Shown one piece after another: positions 11,671 through 23,998 of a DNA stretch of 64,000 bases. The notes under the pieces are model-generated. The model worked only from the letters and a program-made list of their open reading frames with translations, did no database searches and was not told where the DNA came from. Position numbers and translations under genes: made by a program. Numbering within the stretch: position 1 is the stretch's first letter; every line of letters starts with the position of its first letter. This DNA comes from Trichaptum fuscoviolaceum (lineage: Eukaryota; Basidiomycota; Agaricomycetes; Hymenochaetales; Trichaptaceae): contig CAJSYZ010000008.1 in assembly GCA_910574455.1 (NCBI GenBank), positions 2,544,707-2,608,706 on the forward strand, given 5' to 3'.

Positions 11671-12043
11671 AGCTCCCTATCGATTTCCTGGTACACGGGT
11701 ATGGAATAGAGAGTTTGCGCTCCGTCTGGCATAAGTATATATAATTTGTTTGCTTTTGCCACACATATAAAACATGATTTCCTTTAGGTGAAAGTTCAGT
11801 GAGTTCGACCGATTGGCTTGTTATGATGCCAGGTATGTGTCTTTAGTTACTTAAAAAACTCATCCAGTGCAAACTCGCGGATAGAGACTCGGTTCCGTCG
11901 GGCAAGAGGTAGCTGCTAATGTGGGAACATTGATGTTAACCACTCACCACTGGCCGCATACGCATCAATTCTTGAACTCGATTTTGAATCGCGAATCACG
12001 CACAATTTCCTCGATCTCATCGCCTATATGTTCTAGCAAATCC
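11671..12043. other. Intergenic spacer upstream of the F-box-like gene
   Basis: A 373-bp spacer between the kinase 2 stop and the next start codon on the same strand. An in-frame extension of the F-box-like gene reaches back to 11921, but no better start codon context is seen. No other feature was seen. Confidence 0.4.
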
Positions 12044-13738
12044 ATGGAAAAGGTATTCTTCATCCCGGAGATAGTCTGGGCTGTTGCATCTTACCTGCCT
12101 TCAAAATCGGATCTCTGTGCACTCACTCGTACCAACAAAGCGCTCCATTATACGAATATCCCTCTCCTTTACAGAGACATCGAATTCTCGACTTTCAATG
12201 TCATTTCTATCGGAAACGCACTTAGGAACAATAGGTCACTCTCGCGCTACTGTCGAACATTAAGAGTCGACTTGAAAGGCTGCCCGCGAAAGGAAGAAAG
12301 ACAAGCCTATGGCGTTTTGCATAAAACCGCATTTCGAAATCCATCTTATAACACGATCATCGATCTACGAATGAAGATACTTGCGGAGCTGAAATACGTC
12401 ATAGAACAATGCTCGAAACATGGAGATCTGATTCGTATCTCATTCGACTTTAGTACGGGAAATGACCGTTCGTGGTTGGAAGTCGGTGTACGGGAATGGG
12501 AGAGCTTTGCGATGTCAAAAGACACGCTTCAGTCTCTTACTTTCGATCTCATGCACCACAAACTCTCTACCAGCAGTATGGTGAGCAAACATTCGTGTTA
12601 ACAGCGATCCGTTTGAGATAGGTCAATTAACATCGATGACAACAGATGCTCCCGCAACAGTGGCAGCACACATTTCCTGCCCTTTCAAGGTTGACAATGA
12701 CTATCTCCGTCGAACGACCGCTTCTCGAGTCTTTACCACGGCTCCTGTCATCCTTTCCTGCCTTGAAGGTGTTGATCCTGAAAATGTATTATGCAGATTA
12801 TGTTAGCGACTACAGAGACTTTCAAGACTCAGTATTCCCGGACATTGATTACCCGCACCTTGAATCACTTCAACTAAATGGTAGCTTGTATACGGAACAT
12901 ATATTCCCGAGGAAGTTCTTTGATAAACAAACATCCTTACTGGAGCTCAGTATTCCATATCTCCACCTCGGTTGTCACTCTTGGACGTCCCGCGTTTTGA
13001 AAGGACTAAACGTCGTAGATTGTTTCCTCCCGCGTAATGAGCCGCCACCTGGAATCAAGTTTGACTCGCTATCGATTATTCGCATTCACACCTACGGTAG
13101 CGAAGATTGCTTGCATAGGTGGTTGACATTTATAAATGCTTTACCGAAGATGAGCTGTCTCGAGATAGCCATTCATATTCAGCCCGACTTCGTCACCGAC
13201 GAGAAAGTTGCACAGCTGCTCTTTCCTAGCATTCGAAAGGACGTGAGCGAGATTGGTATGATGATCTGTGTAATTACCGGCAACGGAAGGTTTTCAGATG
13301 CTCAGTATCAATGCACCTGCACATCTGCAAAGCGTCTAGTAAGTCCTGGTTATGGAGGTACGAGTTGGTTGCACTGAATTATGTATCTTCAAGGAAACTC
13401 TGCTGGCCTGTTGTATAACAGTGCTGAACACTGTTCGTGCTTTCCGTCTCAAATACACGTTCACTAAAGACATCAAACAAACGGAAGAACCGGGCCTACT
13501 TGACGAATATGTTCTAGACGCAAATATAATTCCTTTGATGCTCGAACATATAGTTTGGGAGGTTCCTGGGGAGAAGAGGCTCTATAAAGTCGAAAGGGCG
13601 TCCTCTAGCATTGCTAAAATGGTCTATACAGGTCGAGAAACCCTGCCATGTCGACGTACGAGTCCGACTCTTAGCTGGACTAATGAAAGCATCTTGGATC
13701 ACATGGAGAATAGAGAACAGACAAGGGTGAATATGTAG
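12044..13738 (+). CDS. F-box/leucine-rich-repeat-like protein
   Basis: Exons 12044-12580, 12646-13338 (possibly split) and 13394-13738. The first 45 residues (FFIPEIVWAVASYLPSKSDL, then ALTRTNKALHYTNIPLLYRD) follow the pattern of the divergent F-box domains of mushroom genomes: an LPxEIxxxIxxxL-like helix, then L-x-x-C/T-x-x-x, then xxPLLYRxI. The rest shows loosely spaced leucine-rich strands (LTMTISVERPLLESLPRLL, LKVLILKMYY, LESLQLNGSLY, LLELSIPYLHLG, CLEIAIHIQ) typical of an irregular LRR fold. Such proteins usually act as substrate receptors of SCF ubiquitin ligases. A 42-nt segment 13256-13297 (gtatga...tttcag) looks like an intron but keeps the frame, so the protein is 524 aa if retained and 510 aa if spliced. 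Substrate unknown. Confidence 0.7.
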
Positions 13739-14030
13739 AGTTAGGGGCTGACCAAGTGTTATGTTTGGATGTTCATATGTATTCCGCCGGAATGTAAAAC
13801 CTGTTGTCGTTGCTAGATATGTAGTGCACGAGATGATAACATGGTTGTGTTATAGCTTGCGGTGTTGAGTCGGAGAAAGCATACAAAGCATGCCCGGGCC
13901 AGTGGATAGCTCGGAAGTTACCGATGAAGCTAGTTTTCTAATTTCAACCTTAGGCACAAGGTCTGGGTTTGTTCTAACTCTCATGTTCCTCGGATTTCTG
14001 GAATCAATCCATCTTGTTTCCTGACATTAT

Positions 14031-16652
14031 ATGGCACAACTGTACAGACATACACGCATTCATCAGATTTTCGGTGCAAATACGGATGTCGGGAAAACAG
14101 TAATCACGACCGCATTAGCTCTTGCTTCAGTCTCTCGAGGAAAGCAAGTGCGATATATAAAGCCTGTCAGTACAGGCCCTATATCGGATGCCGATGATGA
14201 GTTAGTTTGTATCGTATCTCTCTTGCGCTTCCATCGTCTAACAGCGCCATTCAAGGTATGTAGCGAGGCATAGTGCCTCTTGTAAAGATCAATTGCAACA
14301 CGAGTGTCTGTACCGGTTCAAAGAGCCAGTCAGTCCTCATCTTGCCCTGCTCCTCGAGAAAAAGCGCAGTTCGCAGAATGTGTGTTGCTATCTGACTTAG
14401 GAAGAGCGAAGAGGAAGGACTAACATCTCTAATAGTCTACAGGACCTACAGATAGTGAGGTCAACAGAGCTATCGCCGATTATATCCGCAAACAAAGCAG
14501 GGCTACTTCGAAAAAAACTGACATATATGTTGAAACTGCTGGAGGTAAGAGTCACTCAACGCTACGAGCGTTCAAGTGAGTGACTCAGGAGAGCGTCTTT
14601 GCTTATACATATGACCAGGCGTGCACAGTCCTTCATTGACCGGCAACAGCCAAGCGGACAGCTACCGCCCTCTACGTTTACCTTGCCTTCTCATAGGTGA
14701 CTCTAGACTCGGGGGAATATCATCGACAATTGCATCTTATGAATCCCTTTCGCTCCGAGGCTACTCATTGGACGCAGTGCTCATCTTTCGGGAGGATTAC
14801 TACCGCAATTGGGAATATTTGGCGGAATACTTCGCGGAGAGAAACATCCATCTAACTTCTTTACCCCATCCCCCTCCCAAATTAGCCGATATAGAATCTA
14901 ACTACCAGGGGACAAATGCATACTACCGGTCAATTCTTGAGGACGGCGACGTCAAGGACTTCGATGATTTCTTGGATAAGCGACATTCGGAACGGATAGA
15001 GGAACTAGAAACAATGGCTCTTCGAACTGTAAATTCCGTCTGGTGGCCGTTCGCTCAGCATGGACTTGTCAAGGGTCCTGAAGACGTCAACGTGATCGAC
15101 AGTGCATCTGGAGACTTCTTTAGTATCTTCAAGCCACAGGATGAAGACAACATGCTTACTTCGCAGTTTGACGGGTCTGCGTCATGGTGGACTCAGACTT
15201 TTGGACACGCGCATCCATCCCTAGCTATTGCTGCTGCACGCGCAGCAGGCCGGTATGGGCATGTAATGTTCCCGCAAGCTACGCATTTGCCCGCTCTAAA
15301 GCTCGCCGAAAATTTGTTGACGAAAGGTCCGGGCAAGTACTGGGCGTCCCGCGTGTTCTTCTCCGATGACGGATCTACAGCCATGGAAATCGCAATAAAA
15401 ATGGCACTGCGGTCGTATTGTGTTCGGAACGGAGAAGCTCTCAATCCAACGGAGAAGCAACAGCTTGGAGTACTTGGGTTGAAGGGTAGCTATCACGGAG
15501 ATACCATCGGTGCGATGGATGCGTGCTACGCAGGAGATGGTGTCTATACTTGCGAATGGCATTCAGCAAAGGGGTTCTGGTTTGACCCGCCGTCCATCGG
15601 CATGCGGAATGGGAAGGCGATTGTTTCTTTGCCTCCCGCAATAGCGAGTAGTGCAAAATATGAATCTTTGGAGGTCGAAGCGGAGTCCATACCATATCTT
15701 TACGATGTTGAACGACGTCTAGGATCGCACCTGGCTTCCGATTACCGCAACTACGTCCGGGAGACACTCAAGAAAATAGAGGGAAACGGTGCCCCCCGTT
15801 TCGCGGCTTTGGTTATCGAACCTATGATCCTAGGTGCTGGTGGCATGGTATTTGTTGACCCACTCTTCCAGAGAGTTCTCGTGGATGAGGCTCGAGCATA
15901 CTACAGCTCCGACTTATCCACACCCGAGAACTCTTGGAAGGGTCTGCCTGTCATCTTTGACGAGGTTTTCGTGGGACTGTATCGCGTCGGCTGGCAAAGT
16001 TGCATACCCATTCTTGGTGTTAAGCCTGACATCGCAGTGTATGCAAAGATGTTGACCGGTGGCCTCGTTCCACTCGCCGTCACTCTCGCCAATCAATCTA
16101 TATTCGAAGCTTTCTTGACGGACAAGAAGGCGGATGCGTTGCTGCACGGTCATAGCTATACAGCCCATGCTGTGGGATGTGAGGTTGCGAACGAGTCGCT
16201 TTCCATCATGGAGAAAATGTCATCTTCGGGCGTATGGTCTGACGCGCAGGCGAAATGGTCCGACGGCTTAGAATCCTCGGGTGGCATGTGGAGCACTTGG
16301 GATCCGACGTTCATCCAAGAGCTATCCCGGCTTACTATTGTTGAGTCCGCGATGACTTTAGGAACTGTACTTGCGATTAAGGTTAAAGATGCTGGTGAAA
16401 GTGAGTAAATATCTCTTCAAATCCGGTGGATGCGAGCTAATCGATTAAAATATCAAAGCCACGAAAGGTTATACCTCTGACGCCGCATTGAATCTACTCC
16501 AATCCATAAGATCTGCCCCAGACTCACAGTCGTTTGACATTCATTACCGGACACTCGGAGACGTCGCATATTTCATGACCAGCCTGAATACTGGCAAAGA
16601 AAATGTACAGGTTCTTCAGGAGCGAATTATAAACGCTCTTAATGTCGAATAA
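14031..16652 (+). CDS. bioDA: Bifunctional dethiobiotin synthetase / 7,8-diaminopelargonate aminotransferase (BioD-BioA fusion)
   Basis: Five exons: 14031-14200, 14256-14379, 14436-14544, 14619-16400 and 16459-16652; 792 aa, close to the usual length of the fungal and plant fused enzyme. The N-terminal synthetase half has the P-loop GANTDVGKT at residues 15-23, YIKPVSTGP, EPVSPHLA and the substrate/Mg loop VETAGGVHSPS. The C-terminal half is a class III PLP aminotransferase: DGSASWWTQTFGHAHP, FFSDDGSTAMEIAIKMALR, GLKGSYHGDTIGAMDAC, VIFDEVFVGLYRVG, the PLP lysine in YAKMLTGGLVPL (K611) and HGHSYTAHAVGC. It converts 7-keto-8-aminopelargonate to the diamine and then to dethiobiotin, the last two steps before biotin synthase, in mitochondria in plants; no clear presequence is visible here. 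The third exon uses the acceptor at 14435; the one at 14442 would break the frame. No other biotin gene is nearby. Confidence 0.93.
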
Positions 16653-17247
16653 AGAGGCAATTATTACCTATTTAAATACTGCACAATTCCCAATGGACGA
16701 GGACAAACACAAAAAACACTCATTAGATGGTGTGAATGTGCTCATGTCGGTAAAGTATGGAGGACTGCCATGGTTTCTCGGCCTCTTTTTCATCTAAGAG
16801 ATCTATTGGTAGGACATCATTAGATTTATTGGCCTGCAAAGACTATGAAAGGTGTTTGCTTCACTCTGTGAGTCTGTATCGTCCAACTCGACCATTGGAG
16901 TCGAGGAGGTCACCTTTATGTTCAAGTTCGAAGACTCGGAAAGTTTGCTCATGTACATACATAGTTACAACTTGACGATAAATCAACTTGTGTTCATGGT
17001 ACTGTCCAATGGTCAGGGGGTAGCCATTATGATTAGAGGAATTGCTGATGGTCGCGATAGAAGAGCAACACTAAGAGCAGGAGGACTTCGTATTTAGACT
17101 TTATGCGCAGGCAGTCAAGTAAATCGTCCGAGATTTATTATGAGGATGTACACGTTATATTTATACAAAATCCAAGATTATACATATAGTTGATGGTCTT
17201 ACATTCAACATACTAAGACGTTCGTGCGATAAAGAATGAATTCTAAC
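16653..17247. other. Convergent spacer between bioDA and VPS34
   Basis: This is 3'-to-3' spacer DNA. It holds one + strand frame 16852-17097 (81 codons, rich in Phe, Ile and Met) without a clear start context, splice continuation or recognisable domain; I do not call it a gene. Confidence 0.4.
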
Positions 17248-20200
17248 CTATGATCGCCAATATTGTGTAAAGTTATGCATCCGGTCCAGGAAATTATGAT
17301 ACAGAGAACTCCCGCGAAGCCGCTTCTCGAGCTCCTTGACAGCCTCCTCTTCTGACATATTGGTGCAGAACTTCTCCTGAAACATGTCGTGGACACTTCT
17401 GTGGGGGAAATTAGGGATACTAGCTTCACCCATGAGTAGGACCAAGTTAAGAATGAGATTAGCGCTCTTCCGGAGAATTGTGAATGCGACTAGACATAGA
17501 TTCTGAAAACGAGCAAAATCGGGAGATTGTAGGCCACCCATTGCGTCTATCATCTCAGGACAGATTTTCACGGGAGGAGGATAAGGTTTCGGATCTTGTC
17601 CTAGAATATATCCAAAGTCGACTGGAAGATGATCAGATTGTAGATACCACCACTACCACATGCTGGTAGAAACTCACCATGGAAGAAGTGCCCTATTACA
17701 CAAATCAGAATGATAAACTTCAAAATACTTGTTGGAACTTACCATCGGGGCATAATAATAAGTTGTCTAGATGCCGATCTCCGATTCCAAGAATATAGGT
17801 CATAACAGAGTAGCCCGCTACAGTCCATCAGCATGGAATTTATAAGCAATATGTTATGCTTACCGCAACTCTTCACAAAAGTATCTAGTACAGATTTCTT
17901 TACCCCAAACGTCCCGACGCTCCCCTCGTCTGGGTTATGAGCGCGAAGGTAATTTATCAATGACCCATATTCGTTGATGATGGCGGCAATTGTCATACTC
18001 GGCATGTACTGTGCCATGCCCTGCGATTTCCCCGTTGCAAGGACCTCGTAGGGCCGCAGCTTCAAGTCAAGATTTTCCTTCCGGAGGAGTCTATCCATGA
18101 GTGTGAATAGCTGGATGATGAGCTGGTCCTGACGCATGTCGTCGCCCTCCTTGAAGATGAGCGGGTACTCCGAGCCGTCCTTGCACGTGAAGTACAGCAA
18201 CATGGGGCTCATGTTTGACTTGAATACAGACGCCTTGTCCGCGACGACGCCCGTCGCCTCAATCGCCGCATTGAGTGGAAGAGGCAGAGGAGCCATGTTC
18301 GCGAGTCCGTTCCTGGAGTCGGCAAGGAATGCGCGAAGTTTCTCGATCTTCTTAGGCCGTTGATCTTTAGAAGCTTTTAGCTCCTTGGCTTTCTTTGTGA
18401 GGGTGGCGATAAGGTCTCCTTGGCGCTTTATTGTGTCAGTGCGCTCTGCTCCATCGTCTGACTAGGGGTACAAATGAGATATATCCGTACCATAAATGTG
18501 AAATACAATAATACCTTTTTTATTTTCTCCATAAACTTGTACCACACCTTTCCGTACACTTTCGCAACCAGTTTATCCTCCAAAGCAACTTCTACCATGA
18601 GATACCAATGGAATCGATTACCAAGGATAGGATTTCTGACGGCGCGGTCGATGAGGAAATCCGCCAGTCCACTGTCATCGTGGGAGATAACATTAGTGCT
18701 TGACCGCAGCATGGGCTGCTCAGTGGCCGAGCTCTCGAACTTGAGAGCTTGGATCAATTGGAGGAGATAGAGGAGTAGTTCCTGTGTAATAGGAATGCAC
18801 ATCAGCCTAAGTGTCAAACGTCTGTGGCATAGTAATCACAAAATGCTTACGTCGTCATCCGCTCGAGAAAGCTGCTTAACCGCGAAATTTCGCACTCTAC
18901 TATCAATCGTCCCAGCTCCCAGGAGCTCAAGGGCATCATCGACGTCAATATCAGTCCACTGCGGTAGCAGCACCTCTACCGCTTGCTTGACTTCACTTGG
19001 ATCGCGCCATGTGACTGATTTGAGGAACTTCGTCAAGCCACGCTTGTCGCGGGTGAGGTAGAAACGGAATTTCCAGACGAGGTCCTTTTCTTCCGAAGTC
19101 AATGCTTGAGAGGGCGGGTAGTTTAGGATGACCTATGAAAAATATTTATAGCTGGCACGATCTTAGCTGGAGGAAGGAACTTACAGCCAGTTCGTCGCGG
19201 TCTTTTGCGTTTGGCTTGAGCTCCCGGTCCAGTGCGTCACTTCGGTGGCTACGAATGAGGCGACGGTGTTTGTCTTCTACAGGGTTGTCTCTCGCAACTT
19301 CTGGGTCTATGATTTGCCAAAGCGACGCGTCCGAAAGGAGCGACCCTGAAGCGACCGCAACAGCAGGTTGTGCTGAAGATGATGAAGACATAATTGAAGG
19401 TAAGTTCGTTGACCCCTATGAGTTGAGGTGTTCAGATCAAAGAACAGAGATACAAGGGAGGCAAAATTAATAATTAATGTTTTCCCTTCGGCGCAAGCTT
19501 ACTCACTGGTTCATTAAAGACGACGGGAAAGTCAAATCGTGGCAGGTCGATGTACAGAAAGAAATTCTCAGATTTCTTCGCCTCAGCCTACGCATATGCA
19601 TAATGAGCCTTTACGTTTAACGCAAGCAATGGGTCAGTACAAAGATTTGCTCTTACCGCATGAATCTCCTCCATCTGACGAAAAGCGAGCTTGTCGAGCC
19701 AGTCGGATTTCGGGATGTCGCCCCGCTCATACTTCTTTACCAGCTTTAGCGAGAAGTTAGTTAGGAAGTCATATGTGGAAAAAGAGTGGGAGATATGGAT
19801 ACCTTCTCCAACCGTCCCATCTCATCCTTTACGCCCATTTTGCTCGGCGTCTTCGTGTCCGCCGCACCGTCCGCTTCCACGCCTGGCCATAGGTATAGTC
19901 GATGCTTACCTCTCCGTAGAGTCCTTCGATTAGGTCAATAGTCAATTGCATATGCAGCTCGTATAAAAGAAATATAGCTTACTTACCCCTTCTTTCCAAA
20001 CAACCTGAAGGTCGTTCCGCCTACTGGAGCGGCCGAGCGTGGGCCCTCGATGTCCCAGACGGTGAATGTGATCTGTGCAGTGAGCGGAAGGTCGCTGTAT
20101 TTGATTGGAAGCGTTATCCATTCGTTCCATCTGCATATATGATGCCAACACCAAATGAAATCATCGTCAGTTGGTGAGAAAAGCAAGGGACAGAAAAAGC

Positions 20201-20648
20201 CGAAGACGAACGTGTAGCTGTTCCTAAACGCCTTGAACGCGGTTCGATACGCGATGGTGAGTGGCTTGTTGTCGGCGACAAGCTGGCACGTAACATAGAG
20301 GTCCGAAGGTATCCTGAGTACTCCTTTCTATGAGAATTTTGCCTCAATCGACTGTGTAGAGACACATAATGCTTACGGAGACTGTTGCACCCCGGCGAAC
20401 TGAAGGTCAGGATTGTCGATGATTTCGGTGTAGGGGCGCGGCTTGCGGTTGCCTTCGAATTGGGAGCTAAAGATCAAGAGATATCAAGAAGAAAACCAGA
20501 GTGGCATAAGAGACATTAGATGACGCAGTATCCACTAAATGAGCGAAGGCAGTTCAAGCACATACATGCGGAAAGTGACAGGAAACTTGAGTGAGCTAGA
20601 CTTCGCGAACGTAAAGTCCTTTGAGTTGTCTTTGTCCATTCCAGCCAT
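17248..20648 (-). CDS. VPS34: Class III phosphatidylinositol 3-kinase Vps34
   Basis: Fourteen exons on the minus strand: 20648-20566, 20466-20377, 20313-20212, 20130-19987, 19923-19803, 19743-19657, 19587-19507, 19415-19185, 19132-18851, 18781-18515, 18461-17864, 17817-17743, 17692-17678 and 17621-17248. The sum is 2550 nt, 849 aa, between the S. pombe and human proteins in length. Domains in order: the C2 domain ([33 protein letters not shown]); the helical PIK domain ([50 protein letters not shown] segment); and the lipid kinase domain with [19 protein letters not shown], the catalytic loop GIGDRHLDN (near 706-714), VDFG (726-729) and the terminal helix ending YWRS needed for membrane catalysis. 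It makes PtdIns3P on endosomes and autophagosome precursors, together with Vps15 and Beclin-type partners. Exon 13 is only 15 nt and codes the residues just before DFG. The start at 20648 could instead be the ATG at 20639. Confidence 0.95.
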
Positions 20649-21249
20649 CCAACTATCTCTCCTGTGTTCCCTCTTCTCGAAGTACGGTGCTTAGCGACCA
20701 ATGGTTAGAGGAGAAAGGTAGAGTCTACTAAAAGGCTAGCAACTGCGCGTTACGGACATGGACGTTCGCGCTCCGAAATCCGGACCTTTCACGCTTCAGG
20801 CCAGAGAAGTATAATTTCCGAAGGATGGTATATGAATAGATCAGTGCAGAATTGCGCTACATTTTACACATGATGGCATGTTCGAATGCATATAAGTAGA
20901 GCAACTTATTATAAGTAAAGCAAGAAAAGAGAGAAAGGGAAGCGGAATAAGACAGCGGTTAAGTCTGTAAAAAAGGAAGAACACATTTGAGATTGTACCA
21001 CAGACTGGACAAACACACATGGGGGGTGGGGTCGTAGCGGTCATAACACAGGGCGAAAGCGAGTAAGGGGAGAGAGGATAGAGAGTAAGTTAAGGCTTAA
21101 GAAAATAGTATCCACGACAATATTCACACAAAGCGTAGGTGGATGAGGGGTCATTAAATCAAGTCCGTTCTGCGATCCATCTTTCGTTCCTCTTCAGTAT
21201 TTGGTAGTCGGTGTAGAATATACGACTTCAATCCGCTCCAACCCAGAAA
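20649..21249. other. Intergenic, VPS34 promoter side
   Basis: About 600 bp between the VPS34 start and the stop of the next minus-strand gene. It includes an A/G-rich transcript-tail-like region (20900-21100, + strand). No gene is supported. Confidence 0.4.
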
Positions 21250-23457
21250 TCACCGGTACCCAGTGTACTCTGTGTATGTTGGTGGCCTCACAGGGCTCGT
21301 CGCACCCGAGTTTATGCCTGGGGGCGTGTACGCCGGAGCAGCCGATCCAGCAATCGTCGCGCGCACCGCAGCGTACGGGTCCGCGTACTGCATAGTACGG
21401 CTCACGCCAGGCGTAGAGTCCGAAAGACCGCTCGCCGCGCCAAACGACGTCGGTCGCTCCGCACCACCGAACCCAGAGGGTGCAGGGTCGGAGAACGCGC
21501 CATAAGCGTCCATACTCGGCCTCGACGTAGGTATGGATGAAGGGTTAGATTGAGGAGTACTGAACCCTCCAACACTGCTGACGGGAGGTAATACGTACGA
21601 TGACGGAGCAGCGCTGACCTGGGATGTGCGGTTTGCGTCCGAGAAAGGGTTGGCTACGGGAGGGTTGTATGCATGTTCGGACGCAGGTGGAATATGGTGG
21701 TACGTAGATTCTTCATCTTCTTCCTCCAGCTCTTCGTAACGGTCGCCCCCGTCAGCGGCAACAGGGGGTTGGAAGGGAGGATCGCGCGGGTTGAGTGATT
21801 TGCCGCTGCGCCAATGCATGATGAGGAGGACCAAGGACGCCATCCAGAAACCTGAGATGAGATAAATAGTGTCTAAGTGATCCATGCATTTCTTGTCTCG
21901 GATAAAAACAAACACACCGAACTCCAGCCAGAAGAATATCGCGCCTGCTTTTTTTGTCGTACACCAATTTGCCAAGCCATTGACGAAGTCATCGCCTTTC
22001 TCCTTTGCATGCGGGTCATTCTTCGCATTCTTGCAGCCAGCTTCGGTCCAAGCCGATATCGTTGTGATGAACCTGTATATAATACATTGAAGCCAAATCA
22101 ACACCATCAAACGATATTTGCCATCTCCGCCACAGAGAAGAAATGACATTAGGAAGAAGTATATTGATGGATTACTCACGCAATCATTAAGCTCGCAACA
22201 GTTCCAGCACCAATGAGGATAAATGATACCCGTGTTTCTGCAAGCGCGCGTGCCAGACGGGTGAGTTTGCCGTATTTAACGTCAATGACGGGTACAAGCA
22301 TGATGAAAAGCGCCAGTATGATGCCCGCCACTGAAATAAACACTGCGAATCCGGACAATCCGGCTAGATGCACGAAATGCATTGCACGTCAGCGATGAAA
22401 AGAAAAACGAATGAGAAAGAGGGATGGACGTACAAGGCCCAACACCCCAGCGCGCCTGAAAGGCGGCGACACTGGCGAAACAGCACATAGCTATGAAACT
22501 AAGGAACGCCTGTGAGGTGTGGAAGATAACGGCAGGTTTTGAGACGATCATCTACAAGAAAACACAATATTAGTACTGGTCTGAAAAGAATTAGGCAAGA
22601 GTAGAGAAAGAGTGAAAGCAAAGTGAACAGATCCCGACCCAGAGCCAAAGCGCAAACACCAAGGGGACGACGAGAAGAGCGGCAAGGGCGCCATCCCCTG
22701 CGGAGCTCGTCGACCACGTTGGTAAACTCGTAGAGGTAGCACTGGCATAAGCAGTGTTGGCCGCAGCATCAAACCCTGTTGAGGTCTGATCGAGGGCATC
22801 GGTTGCTGGCTCAGCGACCGTGCGAGAGGCGACAAGAGCGACCACATGAATGAGATTATGAGCCGAGTGAGATGCGAGTGTCGGTACGAGAGCTGAAGAA
22901 GTGGGGAGGGGTGCATATGTGTAGGTTGTACTCGAAAGTTGGAGAAGGGGGGAGAGGGAGGACGCAGACGCAGAAAGGGTCGGCAGGGAAGCCGTTATAA
23001 TCATACATGCAGGCCGGTACGCGGAGGCTGGTAGAACAACACAAAACGAAAGCGAAGACAAAAGGAGCGCAAGGCGCAAGAGAGGGAGGTTGGATGGAAC
23101 GCGTTGACGCGCAAAAGAAAGTCGAACCAAAACCACGCGCGCCGGTTATGGCAACACGGAGACTGCGGAGGCAAGCCGCGAGAAATGAATGAAATAATGA
23201 TTGAAGCAGATTTTAGTGGGACAGCTAGAGTCCCTAGCCCTTAGCACAGAAGTTGACACAGATTATAGTAAAGTAGAGAGAGAAAACGGGTGGAGGAATA
23301 TGAGAGGTAACAGCAAACCCACCTCATCCTCAAACTCCGCCACACCAGCATTGCCTATCCCCTGTCGCCGTCCTGAACTCGCAGGACGTGGTAGCCCGCC
23401 GCGCTTCGATGGAAAGACCTTGTCGACCGCCGACTGGACATAGTCCATCAACGCCAT
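21250..23457 (-). CDS. Four-span MARVEL-like membrane protein
   Basis: Exons 23457-23323, 22551-22434, 22363-22180, 22072-21918 and 21851-21250; 397 aa with all phases consistent. The N-terminus (MALMDYVQSAVDKVFPSKRG) is cytosolic-looking and basic. Four hydrophobic spans follow, near residues 51-76, 87-111, 125-152 and 185-210, with conserved-looking loop motifs GPSGLSGFAVF, ISAWTEAGC, NGLANWCTTKKAGAIFFW and a post-TM4 HWRSGKSLNPRDPPFQ. The last 180 residues are a Ser/Pro/Gly/Tyr-rich cytosolic tail. This layout fits fungal MARVEL/SUR7-like plasma-membrane proteins, but I cannot name the orthologue. The first intron is long (771 nt, 22552-23322) and contains another open frame, so the 5' end is less certain: translation could also begin at the ATG at 22551. 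Confidence 0.7.
22639..23004 (-). other. Ser/Thr-rich open frame with a C-terminal hydrophobic span inside the long first intron
   Basis: From the ATG at 23004 the frame codes 122 residues rich in Ser, Thr and Ala, then GALAALLVVPLVFALWLW, a good membrane span. A weak donor (gtcggg) at 22638 would join it in phase 0 to the exon at 22551 of the MARVEL-like gene. It could be an alternative first exon, or chance coding potential in the intron. Further upstream the frame shows a signal-peptide-like stretch but has no ATG. Confidence 0.25.
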
Positions 23458-23998
23458 ATCGTCAGCTCTCTTCGGTTGTTATAATCTAAGTAGATCGTCT
23501 GGCGAGGTTCTGCTAGCTGCACTATTGTTGATTACTCGTCAATTATGCGTGTTGTGTTGTAGACCAGTTAGCTTTTCAGAGAAAGGGTAGACTTTGGTGT
23601 TATGGACGCGACGAGGATGATGGTGATGGAAGTATAAGAGCAGGTTCTCAACTGCGTAAGAGGACAGGATTCAGCGCCGCCCTGTGCCAGTGCTCCTCAA
23701 GGCGATGACCGCAGCTGAGCGCGTCGCGAGATCATTTGCTGACGTAATTCAGTCTTCGAGATTCGGCACTTCATTGGACTCCGGAGTCTTTAGCTGTCGC
23801 AAGTGCTAAACGTGCTTTCTTGCGTTCATTCTGAGGAATGATGAAGTGCTTCTCGAAAGCGTACGAATAGCTCACAATCTTCCCGGACGAGTGCCATCTA
23901 ATTTAATCGTGCATATTGGATAACCGGACAGGACATATAGATATACAAGCTTGCAAACCAGGAGAAAGAGAATATTGCATTTAACAACCCAAACAGAA
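23458..23998. other. Intergenic spacer
   Basis: A 541-bp spacer upstream of the MARVEL-like gene and downstream of the SH3 gene, both on the minus strand. No gene or RNA was recognised. Confidence 0.4.

Noticed and set aside
16852..17097. 81-codon + strand frame between bioDA and VPS34
   Set aside because: No homologous domain, no splice continuation, and it sits in the 3' convergent spacer.
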